A DNA stretch of 62,345 nt from a virus (IMGVR_UViG_3300042509_002518:1-62345), one strand, 5' to 3'. Shown: positions 15,454-22,696, counted from the stretch's first letter. Numbers and translations: made by a program. Notes: generated by a model not told the origin, from the sequence alone.

Positions 15454-16206
15454 CTACCGCTTGCGGCGTGGCTTGGCGAGGGGCTTGTTCGTGGTGCGGA
15501 TGGCGTTGGCGGGCTTCTGCGGCTGAGCCTTGGCCTTGGGCTTCGGCGCTGGCTTGGGCTTCGATGCTGGCTTCGCTGGCGGCTTGGCCTTGGCGGTGGC
15601 CTGGGCCCTGGCCGGCGCCGGCTGTTGCGGGGCCTGCGGCCGCCGGCCGGTGATTGCCTTCAGGGCCGCCCCGAGCCGTGCGGCAAGCCCTCCACCGCCC
15701 TGCCCCTGGGCCGTGCGCACCACCTTCCGGCCCGGGGTGGCCGTCGGGGCCGGCTTGCTGCTGCGCTGCTGCGCTGCCTTCAGGGCCGCCTCCATCGCAG
15801 CGCTCCGCGGCGGCGGTGGCGGGGCCTTCCTCCCACTGGCGGCCATCTCAGCCTGCTGCCGCTTGCCCTGCAGGTAGCTGAACGCCCGGCCCTGCACCGC
15901 GCTGCGCTGCACCGTGCCCCCGATTGCGCCGGCCTTGCTGGTGGGCGCCAGCTGGCTGCGGACAGCCTGCTGCACGGCCTTGAGCCGATTGGTGGCGCGA
16001 GTGATGGCAGCACGCTGCGCACGCTGCTGCTGCTGCGGGGTGCCGGCCGGTGCGGCGGCGGCCCTGGCCTTGCTGCGCTTCAGCTTGCTGCGTGCCGCGA
16101 GGCTGCCCCCGGTCACCTTCGGTCGGGCACCGCCACCACCGCCGGGGGAGCTGGAGAAGCGACCACCGTTGTCCCTGGTGTAGCTGCTGCGGCGGCGGCC
16201 GGCCAT
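15454..16206 (-). CDS. Basic low-complexity protein, RD-GRF-tag family member 2 (reverse strand)
   Basis: This 250-aa protein is encoded against the structural genes. From ATG 16206 it begins MAGRRRSSYTRDNGGRFSSS, then PGGGGG and VTGGSLAARSKLKRSKAR, matching the other tag-family members. The C-terminus is a Lys/Pro/Ala array ending KPLAKPRRKR, like a histone H1 tail. The frame stays open far upstream, but the tag and motif A (16230-16243 on the minus strand) fix this start. An inverted family copy suggests that a module was duplicated and flipped. Confidence 0.6.
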   Translation of the reverse strand: MAGRRRSSYTRDNGGRFSSSPGGGGGARPKVTGGSLAARSKLKRSKARAAAAPAGTPQQQQRAQRAAITRATNRLKAVQQAVRSQLAPTSKAGAIGGTVQRSAVQGRAFSYLQGKRQQAEMAASGRKAPPPPPRSAAMEAALKAAQQRSSKPAPTATPGRKVVRTAQGQGGGGLAARLGAALKAITGRRPQAPQQPAPARAQATAKAKPPAKPASKPKPAPKPKAKAQPQKPANAIRTTNKPLAKPRRKR

Positions 16207-16229
16207 CTGTCTCGCGTGGTGGATCCCTG

Positions 16230-16243
16230 CCCTCTGTTTTCCC
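16230..16243 (-). promoter_or_regulatory. Motif A site for the gene at 16206
   Basis: The minus strand reads GGGAAAACAGAGGG beginning 37 nt before ATG 16206. Its orientation follows the reversed gene. Confidence 0.5.
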
Positions 16244-16317
16244 ATCCACTGCTGGATGGTTGCCGGCCTGCATCCATGCCTGGACAATGATCGGGACCGC
16301 TTCGGCCGATCCCCGCG

Positions 16318-16557
16318 ATGCCACCAGCCGTTGAGCAGGCCGAGGTGATCGATGAACCGACGCTGGAGCTGTTCCTGGCGTTGCAGGTGGGCTGCCTGCT
16401 GCGCGATCAGGTGGGGGTGCGGCAGTGCCTGCGGCTGGTGGCCACCACGATGGAGGATGCGGCCGGCATCGAGCTGACGCGGCTGCTGAGCAACAGCCTG
16501 GCGCCGGCTGATCGCTTCTGGCTGGGTGGGCTGCTGGGGCCCAGGGCCGCCAGCTGA
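16318..16557 (+). CDS. Small helical protein, unknown function
   Basis: This 79-aa product is acidic and helical (EPTLELFLALQVGCLLRDQVG), with an end LLSNSLAPADRFWLGGLLG. It lies alone between two divergent tag-family genes. No family is recognised and no clear ribosome-binding site is seen; coding potential rests on composition and length. Confidence 0.4.
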   Translation: MPPAVEQAEVIDEPTLELFLALQVGCLLRDQVGVRQCLRLVATTMEDAAGIELTRLLSNSLAPADRFWLGGLLGPRAAS

Positions 16558-16573
16558 CGCGGGCTGCTGCTCC

Positions 16574-16587
16574 GGGGAAAACCAGGG
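16574..16587 (+). promoter_or_regulatory. Motif A site for 16612
   Basis: GGGGAAAACCAGGG begins 38 nt before ATG 16612 and is nearly identical to the sites at 12097 and 13627. Confidence 0.5.
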
Positions 16588-16611
16588 GCACGACGTGGTG
16601 ATGCCCAACTG

Positions 16612-17121
16612 ATGGCCCGGACCTACAAGCGAGATTCGAGCGGCCGATTCTCCGGCGGTGGCGGTGGCGGCAAAGGCGGCGGCAGGGCCGGGAAGGCCAG
16701 CGGGAAGGCGAAGACCACCACGGCCCGGGGCCGGGCGCGGACAGCTGAGGCGACGGCCCGGCAGGCAGTGAAGGCCGGCGGCGGTGCCAAGGCCGCCCGC
16801 AGCCTGTTCACCGCTCAGCGGGCCCGCGACTTCTACAAGGCCACCGGTAGCGGCACCAAGCGCAGCGCCGCCAAGGGGGCCACCAAGGGGAGCGCCACAG
16901 TGGCCGCCAAGACACCGGCCAAGGGTGCCGCCAAGGCAAAGCCCGCAAGGATGAGCAAGGCAGCGCCAAACACCGCGAAGGCCAAGTACAAGGCCGCCGC
17001 CAGCAAGGTGCGCGAGCTCAAGATGTACCGCGGTGGCAAAACGGACGCGACCGTGAAGAAGGCCCAGGCAACCGTGAAGCGGATGGAGCGCAGCCGCCGG
17101 TCCTCCCGCGCTCGCGTCTGA
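16612..17121 (+). CDS. Basic low-complexity protein, RD-GRF-tag family member 3
   Basis: This 169-aa protein begins MARTYKRDSSGRFSGGGGGG, a shortened form of the family tag without the VTGGSL part, and continues as an Ala/Lys/Thr-rich basic region (AKGATKGSATVAAKTPAK) like histone H1 or bacterial HU-tail proteins. A repeated KKAQATVKRMERS end is helical. Motif A lies 38 nt upstream. Nucleic-acid binding is likely from charge; the actual role is unknown. Confidence 0.6.
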   Translation: MARTYKRDSSGRFSGGGGGGKGGGRAGKASGKAKTTTARGRARTAEATARQAVKAGGGAKAARSLFTAQRARDFYKATGSGTKRSAAKGATKGSATVAAKTPAKGAAKAKPARMSKAAPNTAKAKYKAAASKVRELKMYRGGKTDATVKKAQATVKRMERSRRSSRARV

Positions 17122-17150
17122 ACCACGCTCCCACCTGACCACCACCCACG

Positions 17151-17678
17151 ATGGCAGTCCCCACCCTTGACCCGCTCTGGCGGCCGAATGCCACCGGGCC
17201 ATCCCCTGTGGCCACGCAGGATCGCGAGCTGATCCGCACCTACCTCGGCTGGCCGGCCACTGATGCAGCGCTGCAGGGCCTGACGATCGCGATGAACCAG
17301 GTCGCTGGCGTCTCGCCCGCGGCGGTGGCGCAGGTGCAGGCATGGATCAATGAGATCGTGAACCTGGAGGCTGACTACGCCGACCAGGTGGCCGATGGCA
17401 CCGCCCACCTCGGCAACGCGGAGGAATACGAGGGCCCAGTGCCTGGCACCAGCCCGAGCAGGGATGAGCAGCTGCAGGCAGCCAGCAAGCTGACGTGGGA
17501 CACCAGCCTGCTGAAGGCGCGGTATCGGTTCGGGGGAGGTGCTGCAGCGTCCGCGCACGGGCAGCGGCTGGAGCGAATCGGGGTGCTGCGCAGCCGGATC
17601 ATCAGCAGCCTGGGGCTGGATCCAACGGCCTTCACCAGCACCGGCGGCGGTGGTGCGGCGATGCTGCTGCGCAGCTGA
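17151..17678 (+). CDS. Structural-module protein, unknown function
   Basis: This 175-aa protein is helical with RELIRTYLGWPATDAALQ and a C-terminal LERIGVLRSRIISSLGLDP. It has the size and position of a head-tail connector or head completion protein. No motif A precedes it. A strong hairpin follows the stop, suggesting the end of a transcription unit. Confidence 0.45.
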   Translation: MAVPTLDPLWRPNATGPSPVATQDRELIRTYLGWPATDAALQGLTIAMNQVAGVSPAAVAQVQAWINEIVNLEADYADQVADGTAHLGNAEEYEGPVPGTSPSRDEQLQAASKLTWDTSLLKARYRFGGGAAASAHGQRLERIGVLRSRIISSLGLDPTAFTSTGGGGAAMLLRS

Positions 17679-17705
17679 GGGACGGGGCCGGACGCCACAA
17701 AGCCG

Positions 17706-17739
17706 AAGGCCCCCAGGAGTTCCAGCTCCTGAGGGCCTT
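17706..17739 (+). terminator. Hairpin terminator candidate
   Basis: Two 14-bp arms (17706-17719 and 17726-17739) pair with one mismatch around a 6-nt loop, AAGGCCCCCAGGAG against CTCCTGAGGGCCTT. It stands 27 bp after the stop of the preceding gene. The T-tract is poor. Confidence 0.5.
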
Positions 17740-17761
17740 GTTGATGGCTGGTTCCAACCGA

Positions 17762-17791
17762 ACCGTGGCCGAAATGACCGTGGCCGAAATG
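17762..17791. repeat. Perfect 15-bp tandem duplication
   Basis: ACCGTGGCCGAAATG occurs at 17762-17776 and again at 17777-17791 with no gap. It preserves frame (five codons), but no gene is supported here. Confidence 0.7.
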
Positions 17792-17821
17792 TACACGCCC
17801 CAGGCAACGGCGTCAACAGAA

Positions 17822-17851
17822 AAGGGCCCCCGGTTGGCGCCGGGAGCCCTT
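17822..17851 (+). terminator. Second hairpin terminator candidate
   Basis: Arms AAGGGCCCCCGG (17822-17833) and CCGGGAGCCCTT (17840-17851) pair with one mismatch around a 6-nt loop, the same design as the hairpin at 17706. Confidence 0.45.
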
Positions 17852-18112
17852 CCTGCAAACCCAGACCCCCGACTGATTGGAACCGGGAAGGGATCTGGAC
17901 TCGAACCGGGCAATCGCCCGGTCTGCGCCGCGCAGGAGACGGCACCATGCAGCGAAGCCCGGACCCCCCGCAAGGGAAGCCCGGGCTCACTGAGAGACAA
18001 CATCAACCCGGAGCCTGCCAGGGCTGCCGGATCGAACCAACGGAGGACGGACCCACCGATGGGAAACCAAACGGCCGAGGCCGGTCGGTTCAATGGAATC
18101 CTATTCCCTGCA

Positions 18113-18126
18113 TCGGAAAACTGCCA
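18113..18126 (+). promoter_or_regulatory. Motif A site for 18148
   Basis: TCGGAAAACTGCCA includes the core GGAAAACTG, about 35 nt before ATG 18148. Confidence 0.45.
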
Positions 18127-18147
18127 GCAGCACGGGCAGCAGGCGGC

Positions 18148-18990
18148 ATGGCGAAGGGCGGCAAGGGCCGGCGGGGTTACACCAGGGACGCCAGCGGCAG
18201 GTTCGCCAGCGCCCCCGGCGGCAGCGGCCGGGCCCGGAAGCCGCGGGTGACCGGCGGCACCCTGGCGGCACGATCGAGCCTCCGGCGCAGCAGGGCCAAG
18301 CTCGCTGCAGCACCATCCGCAGCGCAGCGCGGGGCCGTCACCCGCGGCGCGCGGAAGCTGGCGGCCACCAGGCAGCAGGCGATCACCCGGATGGGTGCAG
18401 TGGCAGCAGCAGGGCGTCTCCGGCCTGGGGCGCGCAGGGCCACACCAGCACCGGGCAACAGCATCCGGCCCATCCCCTCCAGCCGCAGCCTCCAGGCCCC
18501 ACCGCGCAATGCCATCCGCGTCTACAAGGCCAAGACGATGATGGGCAAGATGGATCGGGATGTCAGGCGCATCGATCGCCGCATCGAGCGCGACCTGAAG
18601 CCGGCCCTGAATGAGATGCGCTCCATCACGGATCGCTCAGCCCGGCTGCGGCGGCAGATGGATCGCTTCAACGCCCGCCCCTTCCAGGATCGGCTGCGGC
18701 CTGGCATCGAGGGCGAGATCGGCCGCATGCAGATGCGCAGCATGAGCGGCCAGTCGATCCGCCGCGGCGAGGATGTGGTGCGGTCTCGCGCAGCCCGCGC
18801 GCGAAAGCTGGCGGAAGGCGGCAGCACGGTGGGCCAGCGTGCGCTGCAGCTCTACGGCACCCAGCTGGCCTTCACCGGCAAGACCAGGACGCTGGGGCGG
18901 AAGAAGCCGGCGAACACGATCAACCCAGGCCCGAGCAACAGCAACCCACCACGGAAGCCGAAGCCGAAGCGGCGGCGCAAGGGCAGCTGA
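18148..18990 (+). CDS. Basic low-complexity protein, RD-GRF-tag family member 4
   Basis: This 280-aa protein starts MAKGGKGRRGYTRDASGRFA, followed by VTGGTLAARSSLRRSRAKLA, the fullest match to member 1. A central basic region is followed by charged helices (MDRDVRRIDRRIERDLKPAL) and an end rich in Lys/Pro (KPKPKRRRKGS) with KKPANTINP, which resembles the KPANAIRTT of member 2. Thus both ends are shared among members while the middle varies. The frame is open upstream, but the tag plus motif A set the start. Confidence 0.6.
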   Translation: MAKGGKGRRGYTRDASGRFASAPGGSGRARKPRVTGGTLAARSSLRRSRAKLAAAPSAAQRGAVTRGARKLAATRQQAITRMGAVAAAGRLRPGARRATPAPGNSIRPIPSSRSLQAPPRNAIRVYKAKTMMGKMDRDVRRIDRRIERDLKPALNEMRSITDRSARLRRQMDRFNARPFQDRLRPGIEGEIGRMQMRSMSGQSIRRGEDVVRSRAARARKLAEGGSTVGQRALQLYGTQLAFTGKTRTLGRKKPANTINPGPSNSNPPRKPKPKRRRKGS

Positions 18991-18997
18991 GGGCTGC

Positions 18998-19011
18998 GGG
19001 AAAGCTCTGGG
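18998..19011 (+). promoter_or_regulatory. Motif A variant for 19038
   Basis: GGGAAAGCTCTGGG starts 40 nt before ATG 19038. It has AAAGCT in place of AAAACT, as at 22697. Confidence 0.4.
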
Positions 19012-19037
19012 CGGCCCAGGGCGACTGCAGCGCAGCG

Positions 19038-19310
19038 ATGATCGAGTACCGAGGCGAGCGATTCGAGGGCTACAACAAGCCCAAGCGCACACCAGGCCAT
19101 GCCACCAAGAGCCATGCGGTGCTGGCCAAGGAGGGCGCCACGGTGAAGCTGATCCGCTTCGGGCAGCAGGGCGTGAGCGGCAGCCCGCCGCGAGAGGGTG
19201 AGAGCAAGGCCGCCAAGGCACGGCGCGAAGCGTTCAAGGCGCGGCATGCCGACAACATCGCCAAGGGCAAGCTCAGCGCGGCGTACTGGGCAGACCGTGC
19301 GAAGTGGTGA
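19038..19310 (+). CDS. Conserved small cyanophage-type virion-module protein (DUF6321-like)
   Basis: This 90-aa protein reads MIEYRGERFEGYNKPKRTPG, then KEGATVKLIRFGQQGVSGSP and KARHADNIAKGKLSAAYWAD, a pattern I associate with a small protein conserved in many cyanophages and other tailed phages and possibly filed as DUF6321. It is very basic. The function is unknown, but family members usually sit among structural or packaging genes, as here. Confidence 0.7.
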   Translation: MIEYRGERFEGYNKPKRTPGHATKSHAVLAKEGATVKLIRFGQQGVSGSPPREGESKAAKARREAFKARHADNIAKGKLSAAYWADRAKW

Positions 19311-19314
19311 GGGA

Positions 19315-19328
19315 GGGAAAACCGAGGC
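19315..19328 (+). promoter_or_regulatory. Motif A site touching the start of 19329
   Basis: GGGAAAACCGAGGC ends at the base before ATG 19329. This closest spacing makes a standard -35 role impossible for this copy. Confidence 0.5.
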
Positions 19329-19802
19329 ATGCCCACCCCCTTCGCCCCCTACGCCAACCTGCGCCTCCTGTTCCGCAGGCCCTCCGCTCCGCCTGCTTCA
19401 CTCCGTGAGGGCCCACGGCCTGCAGCGGTGGAGCTGGTGGTGATCGAGGCCTTTGCCGAGCTCTCCGCCGGTGGTGATGGCACCGAAGCCGGCGGCCTGG
19501 AGATCGGCCAGCAGGCCCTCGGCGGCAACATCACCCGCTGGGCGATCCTCCCCGCCGGTGCTACCTGGCTGCAGGCCGGCACCAGCTGGCCGTGGAACGA
19601 CACCGGCCTCCGCCCGCCTGGCCTGCGCGCTGGCGAGAAGCTGGAGGCCTGGGAAGGACCCCTCACCGCATTGCCCACCATCACCGGCGGCACCCCAGGC
19701 TGGGTCACCATCCACAGCCTCTCCGGCACCGGCGGCATCGATGCCCTGGTCGCTGCAGAAGCCGGCGATGAGTTCAGCGGGGTCTTCGCGGTGAACCGAT
19801 GA
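19329..19802 (+). CDS. Head-tail joining protein candidate
   Basis: This 157-aa protein is beta-rich with a Gly/Trp-rich middle (GATWLQAGTSWPWNDTGLRP) and overlaps the next gene as ATGA. It precedes an HK97 gp10-like protein, the usual place of a head-tail stopper or connector. No sequence family is recognised. Confidence 0.5.
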   Translation: MPTPFAPYANLRLLFRRPSAPPASLREGPRPAAVELVVIEAFAELSAGGDGTEAGGLEIGQQALGGNITRWAILPAGATWLQAGTSWPWNDTGLRPPGLRAGEKLEAWEGPLTALPTITGGTPGWVTIHSLSGTGGIDALVAAEAGDEFSGVFAVNR

Positions 19803-20242
19803 GGGTTCGAGCCCGCACCAGCGTTCGCGTCAACCTCAGCGTCGAGTCACGCGCGCGCGCAGCAGCTGATGCAGCCGCCAAGATCGTCTTCAACGAGGCC
19901 TTCGCTGAGATCCTCGACACCATGGGCTCCAAGGTCTGGAGCTGGCCCCGTGGTGAATCGCCCCGCAACATCGTGGACTCCGGCCTGCTGCGTGCTTCAG
20001 GGTCCGTCACCATCAACAGCACCCTGGCGCACTACAGGTTCGTGTTGAACTACGCCACGGCGGTGCACAACGGCGCCTGGATCTATCCCTTCGGCGATCG
20101 CACCAAGGAGCGGGTGTTCCTGCCCCCCAGGCCGTTCGTCACTGCTGTGCTCGGCATCGAGCGCTACCCCGGCATCACGCCCTATGACCTGCAGGCGCAG
20201 TTCCGGGAAAACTTCCGCACAGCGTGGAGAACACAACGATGA
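19799..20242 (+). CDS. HK97 gp10-like tail completion protein candidate
   Basis: This 147-aa protein starts with a helix (RARAAADAAAKIVFNEAFAE), then carries PRNIVDSGLLRASG and HNGAWIYPFGDRTKE, then a C-terminal PPRPFVTAVLG. The order 'short helix, D.G.LR.S, V.NG, RPF' is typical of HK97 gp10-type minor tail/tail completion proteins. It lies between head-tail and tail genes and overlaps the next gene by 4 nt. Confidence 0.6.
   Translation: MRVRARTSVRVNLSVESRARAAADAAAKIVFNEAFAEILDTMGSKVWSWPRGESPRNIVDSGLLRASGSVTINSTLAHYRFVLNYATAVHNGAWIYPFGDRTKERVFLPPRPFVTAVLGIERYPGITPYDLQAQFRENFRTAWRTQR
20205..20218 (+). promoter_or_regulatory. Motif A site for 20239
   Basis: GGGAAAACTTCCGC lies in the coding end of the gp10-like gene, 34 nt before ATG 20239. 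Confidence 0.45.
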
Positions 20243-21006
20243 CCGGCGCCTACCAGTCGCTGCCGTTTGTGCAGCAGCCTGCCGTTCGTGATGACGCCTG
20301 GGCGGAGGTTGGCAATGAGCAGGTCGGCATCCTCCGCTTCCCGCGCCATGGCTTCCTGTTGGTCGGTGAGCAGGACCTGATCGCAGAAGCTGACCCGACA
20401 AACAGCATCTACGTCGAAACCTGCCGCATCGCCAATGTGATCGCAGCAGCTGAAGGCTGGACCCCCACTGAGGCCTACGCCACCGTCACCCGCATCCAGT
20501 CCAGTGCCATGGGTGTGCGGGTGCTGCTGACGCCAGAGGAGCACGATGCACGGATCCGGCATGCGGCACTGTTCGGCCCACTGGTGCGGCATGTGATCGG
20601 CCTGTCCAACCTGCTCACCCTGCGGCGCTGCACCGCCGTGATCCGCTACCGGCTGGAGGGCTGCAGCGACTGGAGCGACGATGACACCAGGGCCCTGCCC
20701 GGTGCGCTGCGGGATGCGATCCACAGCTTCGAGCAGGCGGAAGAGGCTGCAATGGCCGGCATCGAGCCGCAGGATGTGGAAGCGCAGCTCGCGCAGCTGG
20801 AGGTGGATCTGGGAAAGCTGCCGCCGGCACACTCGATGCCGCCGCAGCCAGCTGGGTCGAAGCGTTCTGGCGCTGCCAGGAGCTCTACCCCGGCGACAGC
20901 ACCTTCTCCCGTGAAGCGTTCCCGTTCCTCCCGGTCCCCTTCGTCCTTGAAGCCCTCGAACGGGGCGAACGCCGGCGGCGACAGCAGCTCCACTGGGCAG
21001 AGCTGA
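20239..21006 (+). CDS. Tail assembly chaperone, short (zero-frame) product
   Basis: This 255-aa product reads from ATG 20239. Residues 1-193 are a normal globular sequence; after the slippery site at 20811 the zero frame degenerates to a Ser/Pro-rich tail of 62 residues, while the -1 frame continues as well-formed protein for 229 residues. This is the arrangement of lambda G/GT. Unusually, the pair precedes the tail-tube gene rather than following it. Other neck functions are possible, but the recoding signal favours a chaperone. Confidence 0.65.
   Translation: MTGAYQSLPFVQQPAVRDDAWAEVGNEQVGILRFPRHGFLLVGEQDLIAEADPTNSIYVETCRIANVIAAAEGWTPTEAYATVTRIQSSAMGVRVLLTPEEHDARIRHAALFGPLVRHVIGLSNLLTLRRCTAVIRYRLEGCSDWSDDDTRALPGALRDAIHSFEQAEEAAMAGIEPQDVEAQLAQLEVDLGKLPPAHSMPPQPAGSKRSGAARSSTPATAPSPVKRSRSSRSPSSLKPSNGANAGGDSSSTGQS
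20811..20817 (+). other. Programmed -1 frameshift site G GGA AAG
   Basis: The heptamer GGGAAAG is in the correct phase (CTG GGA AAG in the zero frame) and is identical to the lambda G/GT slippery sequence. Downstream, the -1 frame encodes good protein with no start codon before GTG 21105, so recoding is the simplest way to express it. Confidence 0.75.
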
Positions 21007-21506
21007 GCACCGCACAGATCGCCTGGCTGGAGGCTGAGGCCAACCGCGACCGCAAGCGGCGCAGCAAGCCGTTCGAGCTGTTCGACTTCTGCTTCTTCGC
21101 TGATGTGGCCGAGAAGCCATCACCACCGGCGGCCGCTGGTGCTGCGCTGGAGGAACTGCTGCGGCGTGATCTGCTGCCGGCCTATGCGATCGGGCCATGG
21201 TGCGAAGACCTGCAGCGTGCAGGCCAGGGCCATGAGCTGCCGAAGCGCCTGGTGCTCGCCGCCGAAGATGCGCTGCTGCTGGCGCCATGGCGGCCTGATG
21301 CCGACCACTGGGCTGGGTTCCTGATCGCGGAGCACAGCGCCAGCGGGCAGCAGCGGGCCTTCTACTCCGAAGACGGTGATCGGGTCGATCTCACCGTGCC
21401 GGCGGCCCTGATCGGCCGGGTGGCAGTTGCAGCACGCGCCGGTGCAGTCCTGCCGTTGGTGAGCGGAAAACTCGGGCAACCCTCATCCGACGAGATCCAA
21501 CCATGA
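20817..21506 (+). CDS. Tail assembly chaperone, frameshift extension (GT-like)
   Basis: The -1 reading frame from 20817 adds 229 aa to residues 1-193 of the upstream gene, giving a fusion of about 422 aa. The extension contains SWVEAFWRCQELYPG, AFPFLPVPFVLEALERG and KPFELFDFCFFADV, clearly non-shadow sequence, before an acidic helical end. A free-standing GTG start at 21105 would lose this part. Such fusions coat the tape measure during tail assembly. The stop overlaps the tail-tube start. Confidence 0.65.
   Translation, partial: AAAGTLDAAAASWVEAFWRCQELYPGDSTFSREAFPFLPVPFVLEALERGERRRRQQLHWAELSTAQIAWLEAEANRDRKRRSKPFELFDFCFFADVAEKPSPPAAAGAALEELLRRDLLPAYAIGPWCEDLQRAGQGHELPKRLVLAAEDALLLAPWRPDADHWAGFLIAEHSASGQQRAFYSEDGDRVDLTVPAALIGRVAVAARAGAVLPLVSGKLGQPSSDEIQP
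21464..21477 (+). promoter_or_regulatory. Motif A site for the tail tube gene
   Basis: CGGAAAACTCGGGC lies inside the frameshift extension, about 38 nt before ATG 21503. Confidence 0.45.
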
Positions 21507-22351
21507 CCGCGGGCGCCCAGAACTACACGGCGGTCCTCGATGTTCAGACCTATCTGGTGCCGATGCGTTTCTCGGCCATGGACCTGGACGACCTCGAGAC
21601 CGCTCAGACCGACATCACGACCTTCCTGAACTCCGCCAATGCCCTCTCCGGGCCGAAGGTGGTGAACTGGAGCGGCACCGGCAGCACCTTCGAGCTGTTC
21701 GTGGACCAGCAGACGCTGACCATCAGCAATGTGGCCCGGGCCACCAACGTGGTCACGATCACCACCTCCGCCGCTCACGGCCTGGCGACTGGCGACAAGG
21801 TGAAAGTGACCGCGACCACCAACGCTGGCGTGAACGGGTCGTTCGTGGTTGCTTCGGCGCCCACCACCACCACCTTCACCTACGCCCAGACCGGCGCCAA
21901 CATCACCAGCGGCGCCGACACCGGCAGCGTGAAGACCGGCCTGCAGAAGCTGGACGGCACCGACAAGCCGATCCGCGTGCTCAGCCTCACCGGGATCCCG
22001 TTCTCGATGGACACCACCACCGATGGTGCGCTGACCCTCGATGCCGTGACCCTCGGCACGCAGATCAACATCGCCACCGGCAACAGCTTCTCCGCGTCGG
22101 TGAGTGGCCTCAGCGCTCACAAGAACGTGGACTGGAAGCTGCTGACCTGCCTGTCGGAGCGGAACACGGCTGAGGGCCTGATCGCCAAGATGCTGCGCAT
22201 CGGCCCCGGCGGCACGGTGGAGCAGAAGTACGGCTTCATCCGGGTCGAGAACTTCGGCGAGGATGGTGATGCCGGTGCGCTGAGCAAGTGGACCGCGACC
22301 TTCAACGTGGTGGGCCCGCTGCGCACCATCGTGGACAACGTGATCGCCTGA
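21503..22351 (+). CDS. Major tail (tube) protein with inserted beta domain
   Basis: This 282-aa protein is beta-rich. A domain at about residues 72-150 (VVTITTSAAHGLATGDKV, then NGSFVVASAPTTTTFTY, then ANITSGADTG) interrupts or extends the tube core and recurs in the protein at 32439. The C-terminus (KWTATFNVVGPLRTIVDNVIA) fits tube subunits, which often end in a strand pair. Position before the tape measure and high expression signals (motif A) support a tail-tube role; no direct family match is claimed. Confidence 0.65.
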   Translation: MTAGAQNYTAVLDVQTYLVPMRFSAMDLDDLETAQTDITTFLNSANALSGPKVVNWSGTGSTFELFVDQQTLTISNVARATNVVTITTSAAHGLATGDKVKVTATTNAGVNGSFVVASAPTTTTFTYAQTGANITSGADTGSVKTGLQKLDGTDKPIRVLSLTGIPFSMDTTTDGALTLDAVTLGTQINIATGNSFSASVSGLSAHKNVDWKLLTCLSERNTAEGLIAKMLRIGPGGTVEQKYGFIRVENFGEDGDAGALSKWTATFNVVGPLRTIVDNVIA

Positions 22352-22397
22352 TGCTCCAGGGCATGGCGGGAGGGCCTCTGCTCCCCCGCCCTGGGCC

Positions 22398-22658
22398 TCA
22401 TGCCGCGGGCCGCTTCGGGGGTGCCTCCAGTCCGGGGGTGCCCCCGTTCTGCTTCAGCAGGGCCTGGGCGGCATCACGTGCGATCTGCGACGGCCGCCCC
22501 AGCTGCTGCCGCATCGCCCACTGCGTGGCGGCCTTCTGCGACATCCAGGCCTCCAGCAGCTTGCGGCACAGCGCACGCAGCGCTGCGGGGTCGCTGGTGG
22601 CATCGATGGTGCGCCGCATCCGCTCCATCTCGAACGACTGCGCAGTGGACAGCTGCAT
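22398..22658 (-). CDS. NblA-like phycobilisome-degradation adaptor candidate (reverse strand)
   Basis: This 86-aa helical protein from ATG 22658 (an upstream start at 22715 would give 105 aa) reads LSTAQSFEMERMRRTID, then a Ser and LRALCRKLLEAWM, then AMRQ. This aligns with cyanobacterial NblA as I recall it (LS..Q.F.L...R..V...S...L..L...VV...M, ending MIRQ) with one gap. NblA links phycobilisomes to Clp protease; phage copies are known in freshwater and marine cyanophages. It stands reversed among tail genes like a moron, with its own motif A. Similarity over short helices can mislead. Confidence 0.5.
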   Translation of the reverse strand: MQLSTAQSFEMERMRRTIDATSDPAALRALCRKLLEAWMSQKAATQWAMRQQLGRPSQIARDAAQALLKQNGGTPGLEAPPKRPAA

Positions 22659-22682
22659 GGCGGCTCGCTCGCAGGTTGTTGC

Positions 22683-22696
22683 GCTGAGGTTTCCCC
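22683..22696 (-). promoter_or_regulatory. Motif A site for the gene at 22658
   Basis: The minus strand reads GGGGAAACCTCAGC, back to back with the plus-strand copy at 22697, so one divergent region serves both genes. Confidence 0.45.

Larger units (their letters stand above)
17679..18147. other. Gene-free structured region with three hairpins
   Basis: Between two structural genes there is 469 bp without a convincing gene, although frames stay open. It holds hairpins at 17706-17739, 17822-17851 and 17956-17987, a perfect tandem 15-bp duplication, a 6-bp-stem hairpin CCGGGCAATCGCCCGG around 17907-17922 and motif A before 18148. Pieces read like antisense tRNA T-arms (CTCGAACC, ATCGAACC) but no complete tRNA folds. 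Confidence 0.55.

Noticed and set aside
16207-17343. Upstream extension of the reverse-strand 15454 gene to 17343
   Set aside because: It would overlap two plus-strand genes; the family tag beg­ins at ATG 16206 with motif A just upstream.
17880-18110. tRNA-like pieces (CTCGAACC, ATCGAACC, GGTTCAAT)
   Set aside because: T-loop-like strings are present, but T stems do not pair, no CCA-adjacent acceptor or anticodon arm can be built on either strand. No tRNA is annotated.
17539-18147. Long upstream extension of the 18148 gene
   Set aside because: The frame is open but crosses hairpins and a tandem repeat; the family tag and motif A place the start at 18148.
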